From: Arenicola marina
Taxonomy: Eukaryota; Annelida; Polychaeta; Arenicolidae
Direction of reading: 5' to 3'
Assembly (NCBI GenBank): GCA_964019135.1
Contig: OZ025257.1
Location: forward strand, 28,008,352 to 28,072,351
Length of the DNA: 64,000 bases
The notes beneath the pieces were generated by a model that worked only from the letters and a program-made list of their open reading frames with translations, was not told where the DNA came from and made no database searches. The position numbers were made by a program, and so were the translations under genes. Below, piece after piece: positions 28,318-42,640 of the stretch (positions within the stretch are counted from its first letter, which is position 1; every line of letters starts with the position of its first letter).

Positions 28318-29560
28318 ACTCAGCCTCACTGGCCACCGAGCAACACTGGGGGCACGTCTGCCCTGGCAAACAAACAGACAACATCACTCAGCCTCACTGG
28401 CCACCGAGCAACACTGGGGGCACGTCTGCCCTGGCAAACAAACAGACAACATCACTCAGCCTCACTGGCCACCGAGCAACACTGGGGGCACGTCTGCCCT
28501 GGCAAACAAACAGACAACATCACTCAGCCTCACTGGCCACCGAGCAACACTGGGGGCACGTCTGCCCTGGCAAACAAACAGACAACATCACTCAGCCTCA
28601 CTGGTCACCAAGCGACACTGGGGACACGTCTGCCCTGGCAAACAGACAACATCACTCAGCCTCACTGGTCACCGAGTGACACTGCGGACACGTCGGCCCT
28701 GGCAAACAAACAGACAACATCACTCAGCCTCACTGGCCACCGAGTGACACTGGGGACACGTCGGCGCTGGCAAACAGACAACATCATTCAGCCTCACTGG
28801 TCACCGAGCGACACTGGGGACACGTCAGCCCTGGCAAACAGACAACATCACTCAGCCTCACTGGTCACCGAGCGACACTGGGGACACGTCGGCCCTGGGA
28901 AACAAACAGACAACATCACTCAGCCTCACTGGTTACCAAGCGACACTGGGGACACGTCTGCCCTGGCAAACAGACAACATCACTCAGCCTCACTGGTCAC
29001 CGAGCGACACTGGGGACACGTCGGCCCTGGGAAACAAACAGACAACATCACTCAGCCTCACTGGCCACCGAGCGACACTGGGGACACGTCGGCCCTGGGA
29101 AACAAACAGACAACATCACTCAGCCTCACTGGTCACCAAGCGACACTGGGGACACGTCTGCCCTGACAGACAACATCACTCAGCCTCACTGGCCACCGAG
29201 CGACACTGGGGACACGTCGGCCCTGGCAAACAAACAGACAACATCACTCAGCCTCACTGGCCACCGATTGACACTGGGGACACGTCGGCCCTGGCAAACA
29301 AACAGACAACATCACTCAGCCTCACTGGTCACCAAGCGACACTGGGGACACGTCTGCCCTGGCAAACAGACAACATCACTCAGCATCACTGGTAACCGAG
29401 CGGCACTGGGGACACGTCTGCCCTGGCAAACAGACAACATCACTCAGCCTCACTGGTCACCAAGCGACACTGGGGACACGTCTGCCCTGGCTAACAGACA
29501 ACATTACTCAGCCTCACTGGTCACCGAGCGACACTGGGGACACGTTGGCCCTGGCAAACA
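28318..29560. repeat. Marker block of the 68-bp array, copy 3 of 3
   Basis: It matches 14590-15830 with an offset of 13,728 bases, including the five-monomer GCAACACTGG run and GTCGGCGCTGG. At one site (GTAACCGAGCGG near 29391) it agrees with the 22.7-kb copy rather than the first, which suggests exchange or conversion between blocks. Confidence 0.85.
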
Positions 29561-30232
29561 AACAGACAACATCACTCAGCCTCACTGGCCACCGAGCGAC
29601 ACTGGGGACACGTTGGCTCTGGCAAACAAACAGACAACATCACTCAGCCTCACTGGTCACCAAGCGACACTGGGGACACGTCTGCCCTGGCAAACAGACA
29701 ACATCACTCAGCCTCACTGGTCACCGAGCGACACTGGGGACACGTCTGCCCTGGCAAACAAACAGACAACATCACTCAGCCTCATTGGTCACCGAGCGAC
29801 ACTGGGGACACGTCTGCCATGGCAAACAAACAGACAACATCACTCAGCCTCATTGGTCACCAAGCGACACTGGGGACACGTCTGCCCTAGCAAACAGACA
29901 ACATCACTCAGGCTCACTGGTCACCGAGCGACACTGGGGACACGTCTGCCCTGGCAAACAAACAGACAACATCACTCAGCCTCACTGGTCACCAAGCGAC
30001 ACTGGGGACACGTCTGCTCTGGCAAACAGACAACATCACTCAGCCTCACTGGTCACCGAGTGACACTGGGGACACGTCTGCTCTGGCAAACAGACAACAT
30101 CACTCAGCCTCACTGGTCACCGAGCGACACTGGGGACACGTCTGCCTTGGCAAACAAACAACATCAGTCAGCCTCACTCGTCACCGAGCGACACTGGGGA
30201 CACGTCGGCCCTGGCAAACAAACAGACATCAC

Positions 30233-33200
30233 TTGGTCTCACTGACCACCGAGCGACACTGGGGACACGTCGGCCCTGGCAAACAAGCAGGCGAAATCAC
30301 TCAGCCTCACTGGCCACCGAGCGACACTGGGGACACGTCGGCCCTGGCAAACAAACAGACATCACTCAACCTCACTGGTCACCGAGCGACATTGGGGACA
30401 CGTCGGTTCTGGCAAACAAACAGACAACATCACTCAGCCTCACTGGCCACCAAGCGACACTGGGGACACGTCGGCCCTGGTAAACAAACAGACAACATCA
30501 CTCAACCTCACTGGTCACCGAGCGACATTAGGGACACGTTGGCCCTGGCAAACAAACAGACAACATCACTCAGCCTCACTGGCCACCAAGCGACACTGGG
30601 GACACGTTGGCTCTGGCAAACAAACAGACAACATCACTCAGCCTCACTGGTCACCAAGGGACACTGGGGACACGTCTGCCCTGGCAAACAGACAACATCA
30701 CTCAGCCTCACTGGTCACCGAGCGACACTGGGGACACGTCTGCCCTGGCAAACAAACAGACAACATCACTCAGCCTCATTGGTCACCAAGCGACACTGGG
30801 GACACGTCTGCCATGGCAAACAAACAGACAACATCACTCAGCCTCATTGGTCACCAAGCGACACTGGGGACACGTCTGCCCTAGCAAACAGACAACATCA
30901 CTCAGCCTCACTGGTCACCGAGCGACACTGGGGACACCTCTGCCCTGGCAAACAAACAGACAACATCACTCAGCATCACTGGTCACCAAGCGACACTGGG
31001 GACACGTCTGCTCTGGCAAACAGACAACATCACTCAGCCTCACTGGTCACCGAGTGACACTGGGGACACGTCTGCTCTGGCAAACAGACAACATCACTCA
31101 GCCTCACTGGTCACCGAGCGACACTGGGGACACGTCTGCCTTGGCAAACAAACAACATCAGTCAGCCTCACTCGTCACCGAGCGACACTGGGGACACGTC
31201 GGCCCTGGCAAACAAACAGACATCACTTGGTCTCACTGACCACCGAGCGACACTGGGGACACGTCGGCCCTGGCAAACAAGCAGGCGAAATCACTCAGCC
31301 TCACTGGCCACCGAGCGACACTGGGGACACGTCGGCCCTGGCAAACAAACAGACATCACTCAACCTCACTGGTCACCGAGCGACATTGGGGACACGTCGG
31401 TTCTGGCAAACAAACAGACAACATCACTCAGCCTCACTGGCCACCAAGCGACACTGGGGACACGTCGGCCCTGGTAAACAAACAGACAACATCACTCAAC
31501 CTCACTGGTCACCGAGCGACATTAGGGACACGTCGGCCCTGGCAAACAAACAGACAACATCACTCAGCCTCACTGGCCACCAAGCGACACTGGGGACACG
31601 TCGGCCCTGGTAAACAAACAGACAACATCACTCAACCTCATTGGTCACCGAGCGACACTGGGGACACGTCGGCCCTGGCAAACAAACAACATCACTCAGC
31701 CTCACTGGCCACCGATCGACACTGGAGACACGTCTGCCCTGGCAAACAAACAGACAACATCACTCAGTCTCACTGGTCACCGAGCGACACTGGGGACGCG
31801 TCTGCCCTGGCAAACAAACAGACAACATCACTCAGCCTCACTGGCCACCGAGCGACACTGGGGACACGTCTGCCCTGGCAAACAGACAACATCCCTCAGC
31901 CTCAATGGTCACCAAGCGAAACTGGGGACACGTTTGCTCTGGCAAACAGACAACATCACTCAGCCTCACTGGTCACCGAGCGACACTGGGGACACGTCGG
32001 GCCTGGTAAACAAACAGACAACATCACTCAACCTCACTGGTCACCGAGCGACACTGGGGACACGTCGGCCCTGGCAAACAAACAACATCACTCAGCCTCA
32101 CTGGCCACCGAGCGACACTGGGGACACGTCTGCCCTGGCAAACAGACAACATCACTCAGTCTCACTGGTCACCGAGCGACACTGGGGACACGTCGGTTCT
32201 GGCAAACAAACAGACATCACTCAGCCTCACTGGCCACCAAGCGACACTGGGGACACGTCTGCCATGGCAAACAAACAGAACATCACTCAGCCTCATTGGT
32301 CACCAAGCGACACTGGGGACACGTCTGCCCTAGCAAACAGACAACATCACTCAGCCTCACTGGTCACCGAGCGACACTGGGGACACGTCTGCCCTGGCAA
32401 ACAAACAGACAACATCACTCAGCCTCACTGGTCACCAAGCGACACTGGGGACACGTCTGCTCTGGCAAACAGACAACATCACTCAGCCTCACTGGTCACC
32501 GAGTGACACTGGGGACACGTCTGCTCTGGCAAACAGACAACATCACTCAGCCTCACTGGTCACCGAGCGACACTGGGGACACGTCTGCCTTGGCAAACAA
32601 ACAACATCAGTCAGCCTCACTCGTCACCGAGCGACACTGGGGACACGTCGGCCCTGGCAAACAAACAGACATCACTTGGTCTCACTGACCACCAAGCGAC
32701 ACTGGGGACACGTCGGCCCTGGCAAACAAGAAGGCGAAATCACTCAGCCTCACTGGCCACCGAGCGACACTGGGGACACGTCGGCCCTGGCAAACAAACA
32801 GACATCACTCAACCTCACTGGTCACCGAGCGACATTGGGGACACGTCGGTTCTGGCAAACAAACAGACAACATCACTCAGCCTCACTGGCCACCAAGCGA
32901 CACTGGGGACACGTCGGCCCTGGTAAACAAACAGACAACATCACTCAACCTCACTGGTCACCGAGCGACATTAGGGACACGTCGGCCCTGGCAAACAAAC
33001 AGACAACATCACTCAGCCTCACTAACCACCAAGCGACACTGGGGACACGTCGGCCCTGGTAAACAAACAGACAACATCACTCAACCTCATTGGTCACCGA
33101 GCGACACTGGGGACACGTCGGCCCTGGCAAACAAACAACATCACTCAGCCTCACTGGCCACCGATCGACACTGGAGACACGTCTGCCCTGGCAAACAAAC

Positions 33201-35300
33201 AGACAACATCACTCAGTCTCACTGGTCACCGAGCGACACTGGGGACGCGTCTGCCCTGGCAAACAAACAGACAACATCACTCAGCCTCACTGGCCACCGA
33301 GCGACACTGGGGACACGTCTGCCCTGGCAAACAGACAACATCCCTCAGCCTCAATGGTCACCAAGCGAAACTGGGGACACGTCTGCTCTGGGAAACAGAC
33401 AACATCACTCAGCCTCACTGGTCACCGAGCGACACTGGGGACACGTCGGCCCTGGTAAACAAACAGACAACATCACTCAACCTCACTGGTCACCGAGCGA
33501 CACTGGGGACACGTCGGCCCTGGCAAACAAACCACATCACACAGCCTCACTGGCCACCGAGCGACACTGGGGACACGTCTGCCCTGGCAAACAGACAACA
33601 TCACTCAGTCTCACTGGTCACCGAGCGACACTGGGGACACGTCGGTTCTGGCAAACAAACAGACAACATCACTCAGCCTCACTGGCCACCAAGCGACACT
33701 GGGGACACGTCTGCCCTGGTAAACAAACAAACAACATCACTCAACCTCACTGGTCACCGAGCGACATTAGGGACACGTCGGCCCTGGCAAACAAACAGAC
33801 AACATCACTCAGCCTCACTGGTCACCAAGCGACACTGGGGACACGTCTGCTCTGGCAAACAGACAACATCACTCAGCCTCACTGGTCACCGAGTGACACT
33901 GGGGACACGTCTGCTCTGGCAAACAGACAACATCACTCAGCCTCACTGGTCACCGAGCGACACTGGGGACACGTCTGCCTTGGCAAACAAACAACATCAG
34001 TCAGCCTCACCCGTCACCGAGCGACACTGGGGACACGTCGGCCCTGGCAAACAAACACACATCACTTGGTCTCACTGACCACCGAGCGACACTGGGGACA
34101 CGTCGGCCCTGGCAAACAAGCAGGCGAAATCACTCAGCCTCACTGGCCACCGAGCGACACTGGGGACACGTCGGCCCTGGCAAACAAACAGACATCACTC
34201 AACCTCACTGGTCACCGAGCGACATTGGGGACACGTCGGTTCTGGCAAACAAACAGACAACATCACTCAGCCTCACTGGCCACCAAGCGACACTGGGGAC
34301 ACGTCGGCCCTGGTAAACAAACAGACAACATCACTCAACCTCACTGGTCACCGAGCGACATTAGGGACACGTCGGCCCTGGCAAACAAACAGACAACATC
34401 ACTCAGCCTCACTGGCCACCAAGCGACACTGGGGACACGTCGGCCCTGGTAAACAAACAGACAACATCACTCAACCTCATTGGTCACCGAGCGACACTGG
34501 GGACACGTCGGCCCTGGCAAACAAACAACATCACTCAGCCTCACTGGCCACCGATCGACACTGGAGACACGTCTGCCCTGGCAAACAAACAGACAACATC
34601 ACTCAGTCTCACTGGTCACCGAGCGACACTGGGGACACGTCTGCCCTGGCAAACAAACAGACAACATCACTCAGCCTCACTGGCCACCGAGCGACACTGG
34701 GGACACGTCTGCCCTGGCAAACAGACAACATCCCTCAGCCTCAATGGTCACCAAGCGAAACTGGGGACACGTCTGCTCTGGCAAACAGACAACATCACTC
34801 AGCCTCACTGGTCACCGAGCGACACTGGGGACACGTCGGCCCTGGTAAACAAACAGACAACATCACTCAACCTCACTGGTCACCGAGCGACACTGGGGAC
34901 ACGTCGGCCCTGGCAAACAAACAACATCACTCAGCCTCACTGGCCACCGAGCGACACTGGGGACACGTCTGCCCTGGCAAACAGACAACATCACTCAGTC
35001 TCACTGGTCACCGAGCGACACTGGGGACACGTCTGCCCTGGCAAACAAACAGACAACATCACTCAGCCTCACTGGCCACCGAGCGACACTGGGGACACGT
35101 CGGCCCTGGTAAACAAACAGACAACATCACTCAACCTCACTGGTCACCGAGCGACACTGGGGACACGTCGGCCCTGGCAAACAAACAACATCACTCAGCC
35201 TCACTGGCCACCGAGCGACACTGGGGACACGTCGGCCCTGGTAAACAAACAGACAACATCACTCAACCTCAATGGTCACCGAGCGACACTGGGGACACGT
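30233..35300. repeat. Zone of about 1.4-kb higher-order repeats inside the 68-bp array
   Basis: The rare variant CAAGCAGGCGAAATCACTC (CAAGAAGGCG in one copy) and the neighbouring GTCGGTTCTGGC monomer recur near 30280, 31280, 32725 and 34115, spacings of about 994, 1,449 and 1,390. Within each unit 68-bp and 64-bp monomers alternate in the same order. Copies differ by scattered substitutions and one internal length difference. Confidence 0.8.
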
Positions 35301-36299
35301 CGGCCCTGGTAAACAAACAGACAACATCACTCAACCTCACTGGTCACCGAGCGACACTGGGGACACGTCGGCCCTGGCAAACAAACAACATCACTCAGCC
35401 TCACTGGCCACCGAGCGACACTGGGGACACGTCTGCCCTGGCAAACAGACAACATCACTCAGTCTCACTGGTCACCGAGCGACACTGGGGACACGTCTGC
35501 CCTGGCAAACAAACAGACAACATCACTCAGCCTCACTGGCCACCGAGCGACACTGGGGACACGTCTGCCATGGCAAACAGACAACATCCCTCAGCCTCAA
35601 TGGTCACCAAGCGAAACTGGGGACACGTCTGCTCTGGCAAACAGACAACATCACTCAGCCTCACTGGTCACCGAGCGACACTGGGGACACGTTGGCTCTG
35701 GCAAGTAAACAGACAACATCACTCAGCCTCACTGGTCACCGAGCGACACTGGGGACACGTCTGCCCTGGCAAACAAAGAGACAACATCACTCAGTCTCAC
35801 TGGTCACCAAGCAACACTGGGGACACGTCTGCCCTAGCAAACAGACAACATCACTCAGCCTCACTGGTCACCGAGCGACACTGGGGACACGTCTGCTCTG
35901 GCAAACAGACAACATCACTCAGCCTCACTGGTCACCAAGCGACACTGGGGACACGTCTGCCCTGGCAAACAGACAACATCACTCAGCCTCACTGGTCACC
36001 GAGCGACACTGGGGACACGTTGGCTCTGGCAAACAAACAGACAACATCACTCAGCCTCACTGGTCACCGAGCGACACTGGGGACACGTCTGCTCTGGCAA
36101 ACAAACAGACAACATCACTCAGCCTCACTGGTCACCGAGCGACACTGGGGACACGTCTGCTCTGGCAAACAAACAGACAACATCACTCAGCCTCACTGGT
36201 CACCGAGCGACACTGGGGACACGTCGGCCCTGGCAAACAAACTAACAACATCACTCAGCCTCACTGGTCACCGAGCGACACTGGGGACACGTCGGCCCT

Positions 36300-39200
36300 G
36301 GCAAACAAACAAACATCACGCAGCCTCACTGGCCACCGAGCGGCACTGGGGACACGTCGGCCCTGGCAAACAAACAGACAACATCACTCAGCCTCACTGG
36401 CCACCGAGCGGCACTGGGGACACGTCGGCCCTGGCAAACAAACAGACAACATCACTCAGCCTCACTGGCAACCAAGCGACACTGGGGACACGTCGGCCCT
36501 GGCAAACAAACAGACAACATCACTCAGCCTCACTGGCCACCGAGCGACACTGGGGACAAGTCGGCCCTGGCAAACAAACAGACAACATCACTCAGCCTCA
36601 CTGGCCACCGAGCGGCACTGGGTACACCTCGGCCCTGGCAAACAAACAGACAACATCACTCTGCCTCACTGGCCACCAAGCGACACTGGGGACACGTCGG
36701 CCCTGGCGAACAAACAGACATCACTCAGCCTCACTGGCCAGCGAGCAAACACTGGGGACAAGTCAGTCCTGGCAAACAAACATACATTACTCAGCCTCAC
36801 TGGCCACCGAGCGGCATTGGGGACACGTCGGCCCTGGCAAACAAACAGACATCACTCAGCCTCACTGGCCACCGAGCGGCACTGGGAACACGTCGGCCCT
36901 GGCAAACAAACAGACCACATCACTCATCCTCACTGGCCACCAAGCGACACTGGGGACACGTCGGCTCTGGCAAACAAACAAACATCACTCAGCCTCACTG
37001 GCCACCGAGGGGCACTGGGGACACGTCGGCTCTGGCAAACAAACAAACATCACTCAGCCTCACTGGCCACCGAGCGACACTGGGGACAAATCGGCCCTGG
37101 CAAACAAACTGACAACATCACTCAGCCTCACTGGTCACCGAGCGACACTGGGAACACGTCGGCCCTGGCAAACAAACAGACAACATCACTCAGCCTCACT
37201 GGTCACCGAGCGACACTGGGAACACGTCGGTCCTGGCAAACAAACAGACCACATCACTCAGCCTCACTGGCCACTGAGCGACACTGGGGACACAACGGCC
37301 CTGGCAAACAAACAGACAACATCACTCAGCCTTACTGGCCACCGAGCGACACTGGGGACAAGTCGGCCCTGGCAAACAAACAGACAACATCACTCAACCT
37401 CACTGGCCACCGAGCGGCACTGGGGACGCGTCGGCCCTGACAAACAAACAAACAGACATCACTCAACCTCACTGGCCACCGAGCGGCACTGGGGACACGT
37501 CGGCCCTGGCAAACAAACAACATCACTCAACCTCACTGGTCACCGAGAGACATTGGGGACACGTCGGCCCTGGCAAACAAACAGACATCACTCAACCTCA
37601 CTGGCCATCGAGCGGCACTGTGGACACGTCGGCCCTGGCAAACAAACAGACATCACTCAACCTCACTTGTCACCGACAGACATTGGGGACACGTCGGCCC
37701 TGGCAAACAGACAACACTCAACCGCACTGGCCACCGAGCGGCACTGGGGACACGTCGGCCCTGGCAAATAAACAGACAACACTCAACCTCACTGGCCACC
37801 GAGCGGCACTGGGGCCACGTCGGCCCTGGCAAACAAACAGACATCACTCCGCCTCACTGGCCACCGAGCGACATAGGGGACACGTCGGCCCTGGCAAACA
37901 AACAGACATCACTCAACCTCAATGGTCACCGTGAGACATTGGGGACACGTCGGCCCTGGCAAACAAACAGACATCACTCAACCTCACTGGTCACCTAGCG
38001 ACAATGGGGACACGTCAGCCCTGGAAAACAAACAGACATCACTCAGCCTCACTGGCCACCGAGCGACACTGGGGACACGTCGGCCCTGGCAAACACACAG
38101 ACAACATCACTCAGCCTCACTGGTCACCAAGCGACATTGGGGACACGTCGGCTCTGGCTAACAGACAACATCAATCAGCCTAACTGGCCACCGAGCGGCA
38201 CTGGGGACACGTCGGCCCTGGCAAACAAACAGACATCACTCAACCTCACTGGCCACCGAGCGGCACTGGGGACACGTCGGCCCTGGCAAACAAACAGACA
38301 TCACTCAACCTCACTTGTCACCGAGAGACATTGGGGACACGTCGGCCCTGGCAAACAAACACACATCACTCAGCCTCACTGGCCACCGTGCGGCACTGGG
38401 GACACGTCGGCCCTGGCAAACAAACAGACCACATCACTCATTCTCACCGGCCACCGAGCGGCACTGGGGACACGTGGACCCTGGCAAACGAACAAACATC
38501 ACTCAGCCTCACTGGCCACCGAGCGACACTGGGGATGAGTCGGCCCTGGCAAACAAACAGATATCACTCAACCTCACTGGTCACCGAGAGACATTGGAGA
38601 CACGTCGGCCCTGGCAAACAAACAGACATCACTCAACCTCACTGGCCACCGAGCGGTACTGGGGACACGTCGGCCCTGGAAAACAAACAGACTTCACTCA
38701 GCCTCACTGGCCACCGAGCGACACTGGGGACACGTCGGCCCTGGCAAACACACAGACAGCATCACTCAGCCTCATTGGTCTCCGAGCGACACTGGGAACA
38801 AGTCGGCCCTGGCAAACAAACAGACAACATCACTCAGCCTCACTGGTCACCGAGCGGCACTGGGGACACGTCGGCCCTGGCAAACAAACAGACAACATCA
38901 CTCAGCCTCACTGGTCACCAAGCGACACTGGGGACACGTCGGCCCTGGCAAACAGACAACATCACTCAGCCTCACTGGTCACCGAGCGACACTGGGGATA
39001 CGTCGGCCCTGGCAAACAAACAGACAACATCACTCGACCTCACTGGCCACCGAGCGACACTGGGGACACGTCGGCCCTGGCAAACAAACAGACAACATCA
39101 CTCAGCCTCACTGGCCACCGAGCGACACTGGGGACACGACGGCCCTGGCAAACAAACAGACAACATCACCCAGCCTCACTGGCCACCGAGCGACACTGGG

Positions 39201-41008
39201 GACACGTCGGCCCTGGCAAACAAACAGACAACATCACTCAGCCTCACTGGCCACCGAGAGACATTGGGGACACGTCGGCCCTGGCAAACAAACAGACATC
39301 GCTCAGCCTCACTGGTCACCGAGCGACATTGGGGACACGTCGGCCCTGGCAAACAAACAAACATCACTCAACCTCACTTGTCACCGAGAGACATTGGGGA
39401 CACGTCGGCCCTGGCAAACAAACAGACATCACTCAACCTCACTTGTCACCGAGAGACATTGGGGACACATCAGCTCTGGCAAACAAACAGACATCACTCA
39501 ACCTCACTGGCCACCGAGCGACACTGGGGACACGTCGGCCCTGGCAAACAAACAGACAACATCACTCAGCGTCACTGGCCACCGAGCGACACTGGGGACA
39601 CGTCGGCCCTGGAAAACAAATAGACAACATCACTCAGCCTCACTGGCCACCGCGAGACTTTGGGGACACGTCGGCCCTGGCAAACAAACAGACATCACTC
39701 AACTTCACTGGCCACCGAGCGGCACTGGGGACACGTCGGCCCTGACAAACAAACAAACAGACATCACTCAACCTCACTGGCCACCGAGCGGCACTGGGGA
39801 CAAGTCGGCCTGGCAAACAAACAGACAACATCACTCATCCTCACTGGCCACCGAGCGGCACTGGGGACACGTCGGCCCTGGCAAACAAACAAACATCACT
39901 CAGCCTCACTGGCCAACGAGCGACACTGGGGACAAGTCGGCCTGGCAAACAAACAGACCATGCCACTCAACCACACTGGCCACCGAGCGACACTGGGGAC
40001 ACGTCGGCCCTGGAAGACAAACAGACAACATCACTCAGCCTCACTGGCCACCGAGCAACACTGGGGACAAGTCGGCCCTGGCAAACAAACAGACAACATC
40101 ACTCAGCCTCACTGGACACCGAGCGGCACTGGGGACACGTCGGCCCTGGCAAACAAACAGACAACATCACTCAGCCTCACTGGCCACCGAGCGACACTGG
40201 GGACACGTCGGCCCTGGCAAACAAACAGACAACATCACTCAGCCTTACTGGTCACCAAGCGACACTGGGGACACGTCGGCCCTGGCAAACAAACAGACCA
40301 CATCACTCAGCGTCACTGGCCACCGAGCGACACTGGGGACACGTCGGCCCTGGTGAACAAATAGACAACATCACTCAGCCTCCCTGGTCACCGAGCGGCA
40401 CTGGGGACACGTCGTCCCTGGTAAACAAATAGACAACATCACTCAGCCTCACTGGCCACCGCGAGACTTTGGGGACACGTCGGCCCTGGCAAACAAACAG
40501 ACATCACTCAACTTCACTTGTCACCGAGAGACATTGGGGACACGTCGGCCCTGGCAAACAAACATACATCACTCAACCTCACTGGCCACCGAGCGGCACT
40601 GTGGACACGTCGGCCCTGGCAAACAAACAGACATCACTCAACCTCACTTGTCACCGAGAGACATTGGGGACACGTCGGCCCTGGCAAACAAACAGACATC
40701 ACTCAGCCTCACTGGCCACCGAGCGGCACTGGGGACACGTTGGCCCTGGCGAACAAACAGACCACATCACTCAGCCTCACTGGTCACCGAGCGGCACTGG
40801 GGACACGTCGGCCCTGGCAAACAAACAAACATCACTCAGCCTCACTGGTCACCGAGCGGCACTGGGGACACGTCGGCCCTGGCAAACAAACAGACAACAT
40901 CACTCAGCCTCACTGGCCACCGAGCGGCACTGGGGACACGTCGGTCCTGGTAAACAAATAGACAACATCACTCAGCCTCACTGGTCACCAAGCGACACTG
41001 GGGACACC
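36300..41008. repeat. Decayed right flank of the 68-bp array
   Basis: Monomers here differ more from the consensus (GAGAGACATTGGGG, GACAAGTCGGC, CACTTGTCACC, TGGAAAACAAAC, 60- to 67-bp units) and no long block is repeated exactly. Higher divergence at an array edge is expected where homogenisation by unequal exchange is least effective. The left edge at 6626 is not decayed in the same way. Confidence 0.75.
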
Positions 41009-42322
41009 TTTGCTTTCACTCGGAAGATGATGAAAGTCCGTAGTGTTAGTTATTTGATTGAATGTCCCCATGGATGGTTTTAACTTTGATAAGAAGGTTG
41101 AAACTGAAATTATAGTCGGCAAAGAGTGGACAAAAGCAAACTAAAACATGGGTCGATGACGAAAATCCATATATATGCGTTGTGACAGTATCGATGGCTC
41201 GCATGATCGCATGACTTACGGAATACCTGTCAACAATTGCGAAACAACATCATGTTGACGTCATGGGTAAATGTTTAAGCTGCGACGCCAATGGTTTTCA
41301 GGGCCAATTTCGGCTAATGGGCCTTTAACGGGCAGTGTGGGCTAAATACGGCACTGTAGGTGGAGCTTAAATAAACATCCACTTTGAAGTCAAGAAACCT
41401 TGAAGCAATATTATATAGCAATATTAACTATGACTTTCACCTATTATGGATTATGACGTCACGAAGATATCGAATATTCACGATGGCTTCTATTTTCTTA
41501 AATATACCTACTTATGAACTCGGCCAAATTAGTTGGATATTAAGCAAGCGAAACTTTTCGTAGGAGCACCCTAGCTATGACGTTGACGCATACGTATCCC
41601 CCTGGCCGTCTCGGAAGACAAGGTATCACGTCAAATAAACCGGCAATCGTCATACCGTATAATATATGATAGTCCAGCTGATAATGGCTCATCACATTGA
41701 GCTAAAGTGTCTAGTCAGATTTGACCCTTGACGGCTATGGCGGAAAATCCCACAGTATTTGGAAACGGAGAAGGATAAAATCGTTATTTTGATGTCTATC
41801 CATGGCTTTGCGGGATACGGAGCTGCCCCAAAATCATTATAGGTTACTTGTTCATCTGTATATATAGCCCAACTATAACCTAAGTTTCCCCAATTGCTTG
41901 AGATGGCGTTCTACTTGTATTCATCCCGTTACCTCAACTCGTAGTGATGGCGGACACGGATGATTCTCATGAGAGCAAAAGTCTTTCAGGTTTCCGTTGC
42001 GACACGCAATGTAAAGCCTTTGAATATGAAGCCTTTTTCATCGAGCTTTTTTTTGTATTGTTGAGCTTCGATGGAGTCCTGAACACGTACGCGCAGGATG
42101 TGTTTTTCGTGTAAATTGTCCAATGCCTTCTACCAACAATACGTTTGATCACAAACCGTAGTGTTCACGACCGATGTCTTTCATGCGAAGCATGGTCCCT
42201 TCGACTATGACATTTTTGCGAGCAAAAGCTACGGGATCTTAGCAAAATGATCCCAGATCTCGTTATCTGTAGCCTAGATCTGTTTACATATGGATATCCT
42301 TACAATGACGCTCCTACGCCTT

Positions 42323-42455
42323 GGGCGTGCACAGGGAGCAAGTGTCCCCCTTTCCAGACCCTTAGGTATATCTGTGCCCTGTGTGGAACACATTATTGTG
42401 CCCCCCCTCCCTTCATTTCAATAATTCCTACACACGCCCTAGCGGCACCAATTTC
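42323..42455 (+). repeat. GGGCGTGC module, copy 1
   Basis: A 130-bp interspersed unit starts GGGCGTGCACAGGGA, contains GTGTGGAACACATTATTGTG, and ends CGCCCTAGCGGCACCAATTT. The same unit lies at 46491-46620, and an internally deleted inverted copy at 51768-51812. It sits directly at the inner end of the left arm of foldback 1. The starts and ends (GGGCGTGY and RCACGCCC) are inverted relative to each other, so it may be a tiny MITE or a fixed part of the foldback family. Confidence 0.75.
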
Positions 42456-42640
42456 ATGCCCCGCCCTGCCCCCCCCCCCCCGCCCCCCCCCCCGCGCCCC
42501 TGCCCACCTACACCAAGCCGGGTTAATGGAAACCTCTCTGCTCCCCCCACACCCATCTACCCGACTACTGCAGCCCCCCAGCCCACCGACACTCATCAGA
42601 CTCTGAGTGCAAAGGTTGCGCTGAGAGTATTGCTCCGCTC
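42456..42640. other. C-rich, low-complexity interior of foldback 1
   Basis: Runs of C (about 42466-42493) and CCCACACCCATCTACC are seen. Proline-rich frames here are compositional and I see no gene. Confidence 0.6.

Larger units (their letters stand above)
6626..41008. repeat. 68-bp satellite array, about 500 tandem copies (34.4 kb)
   Basis: The unit repeats every 68 bases. Typical pieces are GGTCACCGAGCGACACTGGG, GACACGTCGGCCCTGGCAAA and CAAACAGACAACATCACTCA. Length variants are common: 65-bp units lacking AAC (AGACATCACTC) and 64-bp units lacking AACA (GGCAAACAGACAAC). Diagnostic substitutions (GCAACACTGGGGGC, CGAGTGACAC, CCCTGACAAAC, GCGGCACTGG) recur at fixed spacings, showing higher-order organisation. 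The plus strand is T-poor and the consensus has no stop in any frame, so open stretches up to 1,155 codons arise (10763-14230). The consensus has no ATG and the minus strand has several TGA. These frames are by-products of composition, not genes. The right end (after about 36.3 kb) is more diverged and stops inside a monomer at about 41008. Confidence 0.97.

Noticed and set aside
1-41008. CRISPR-like array
   Set aside because: Units are contiguous with no unique spacers, in a genome with introns; these are satellites.
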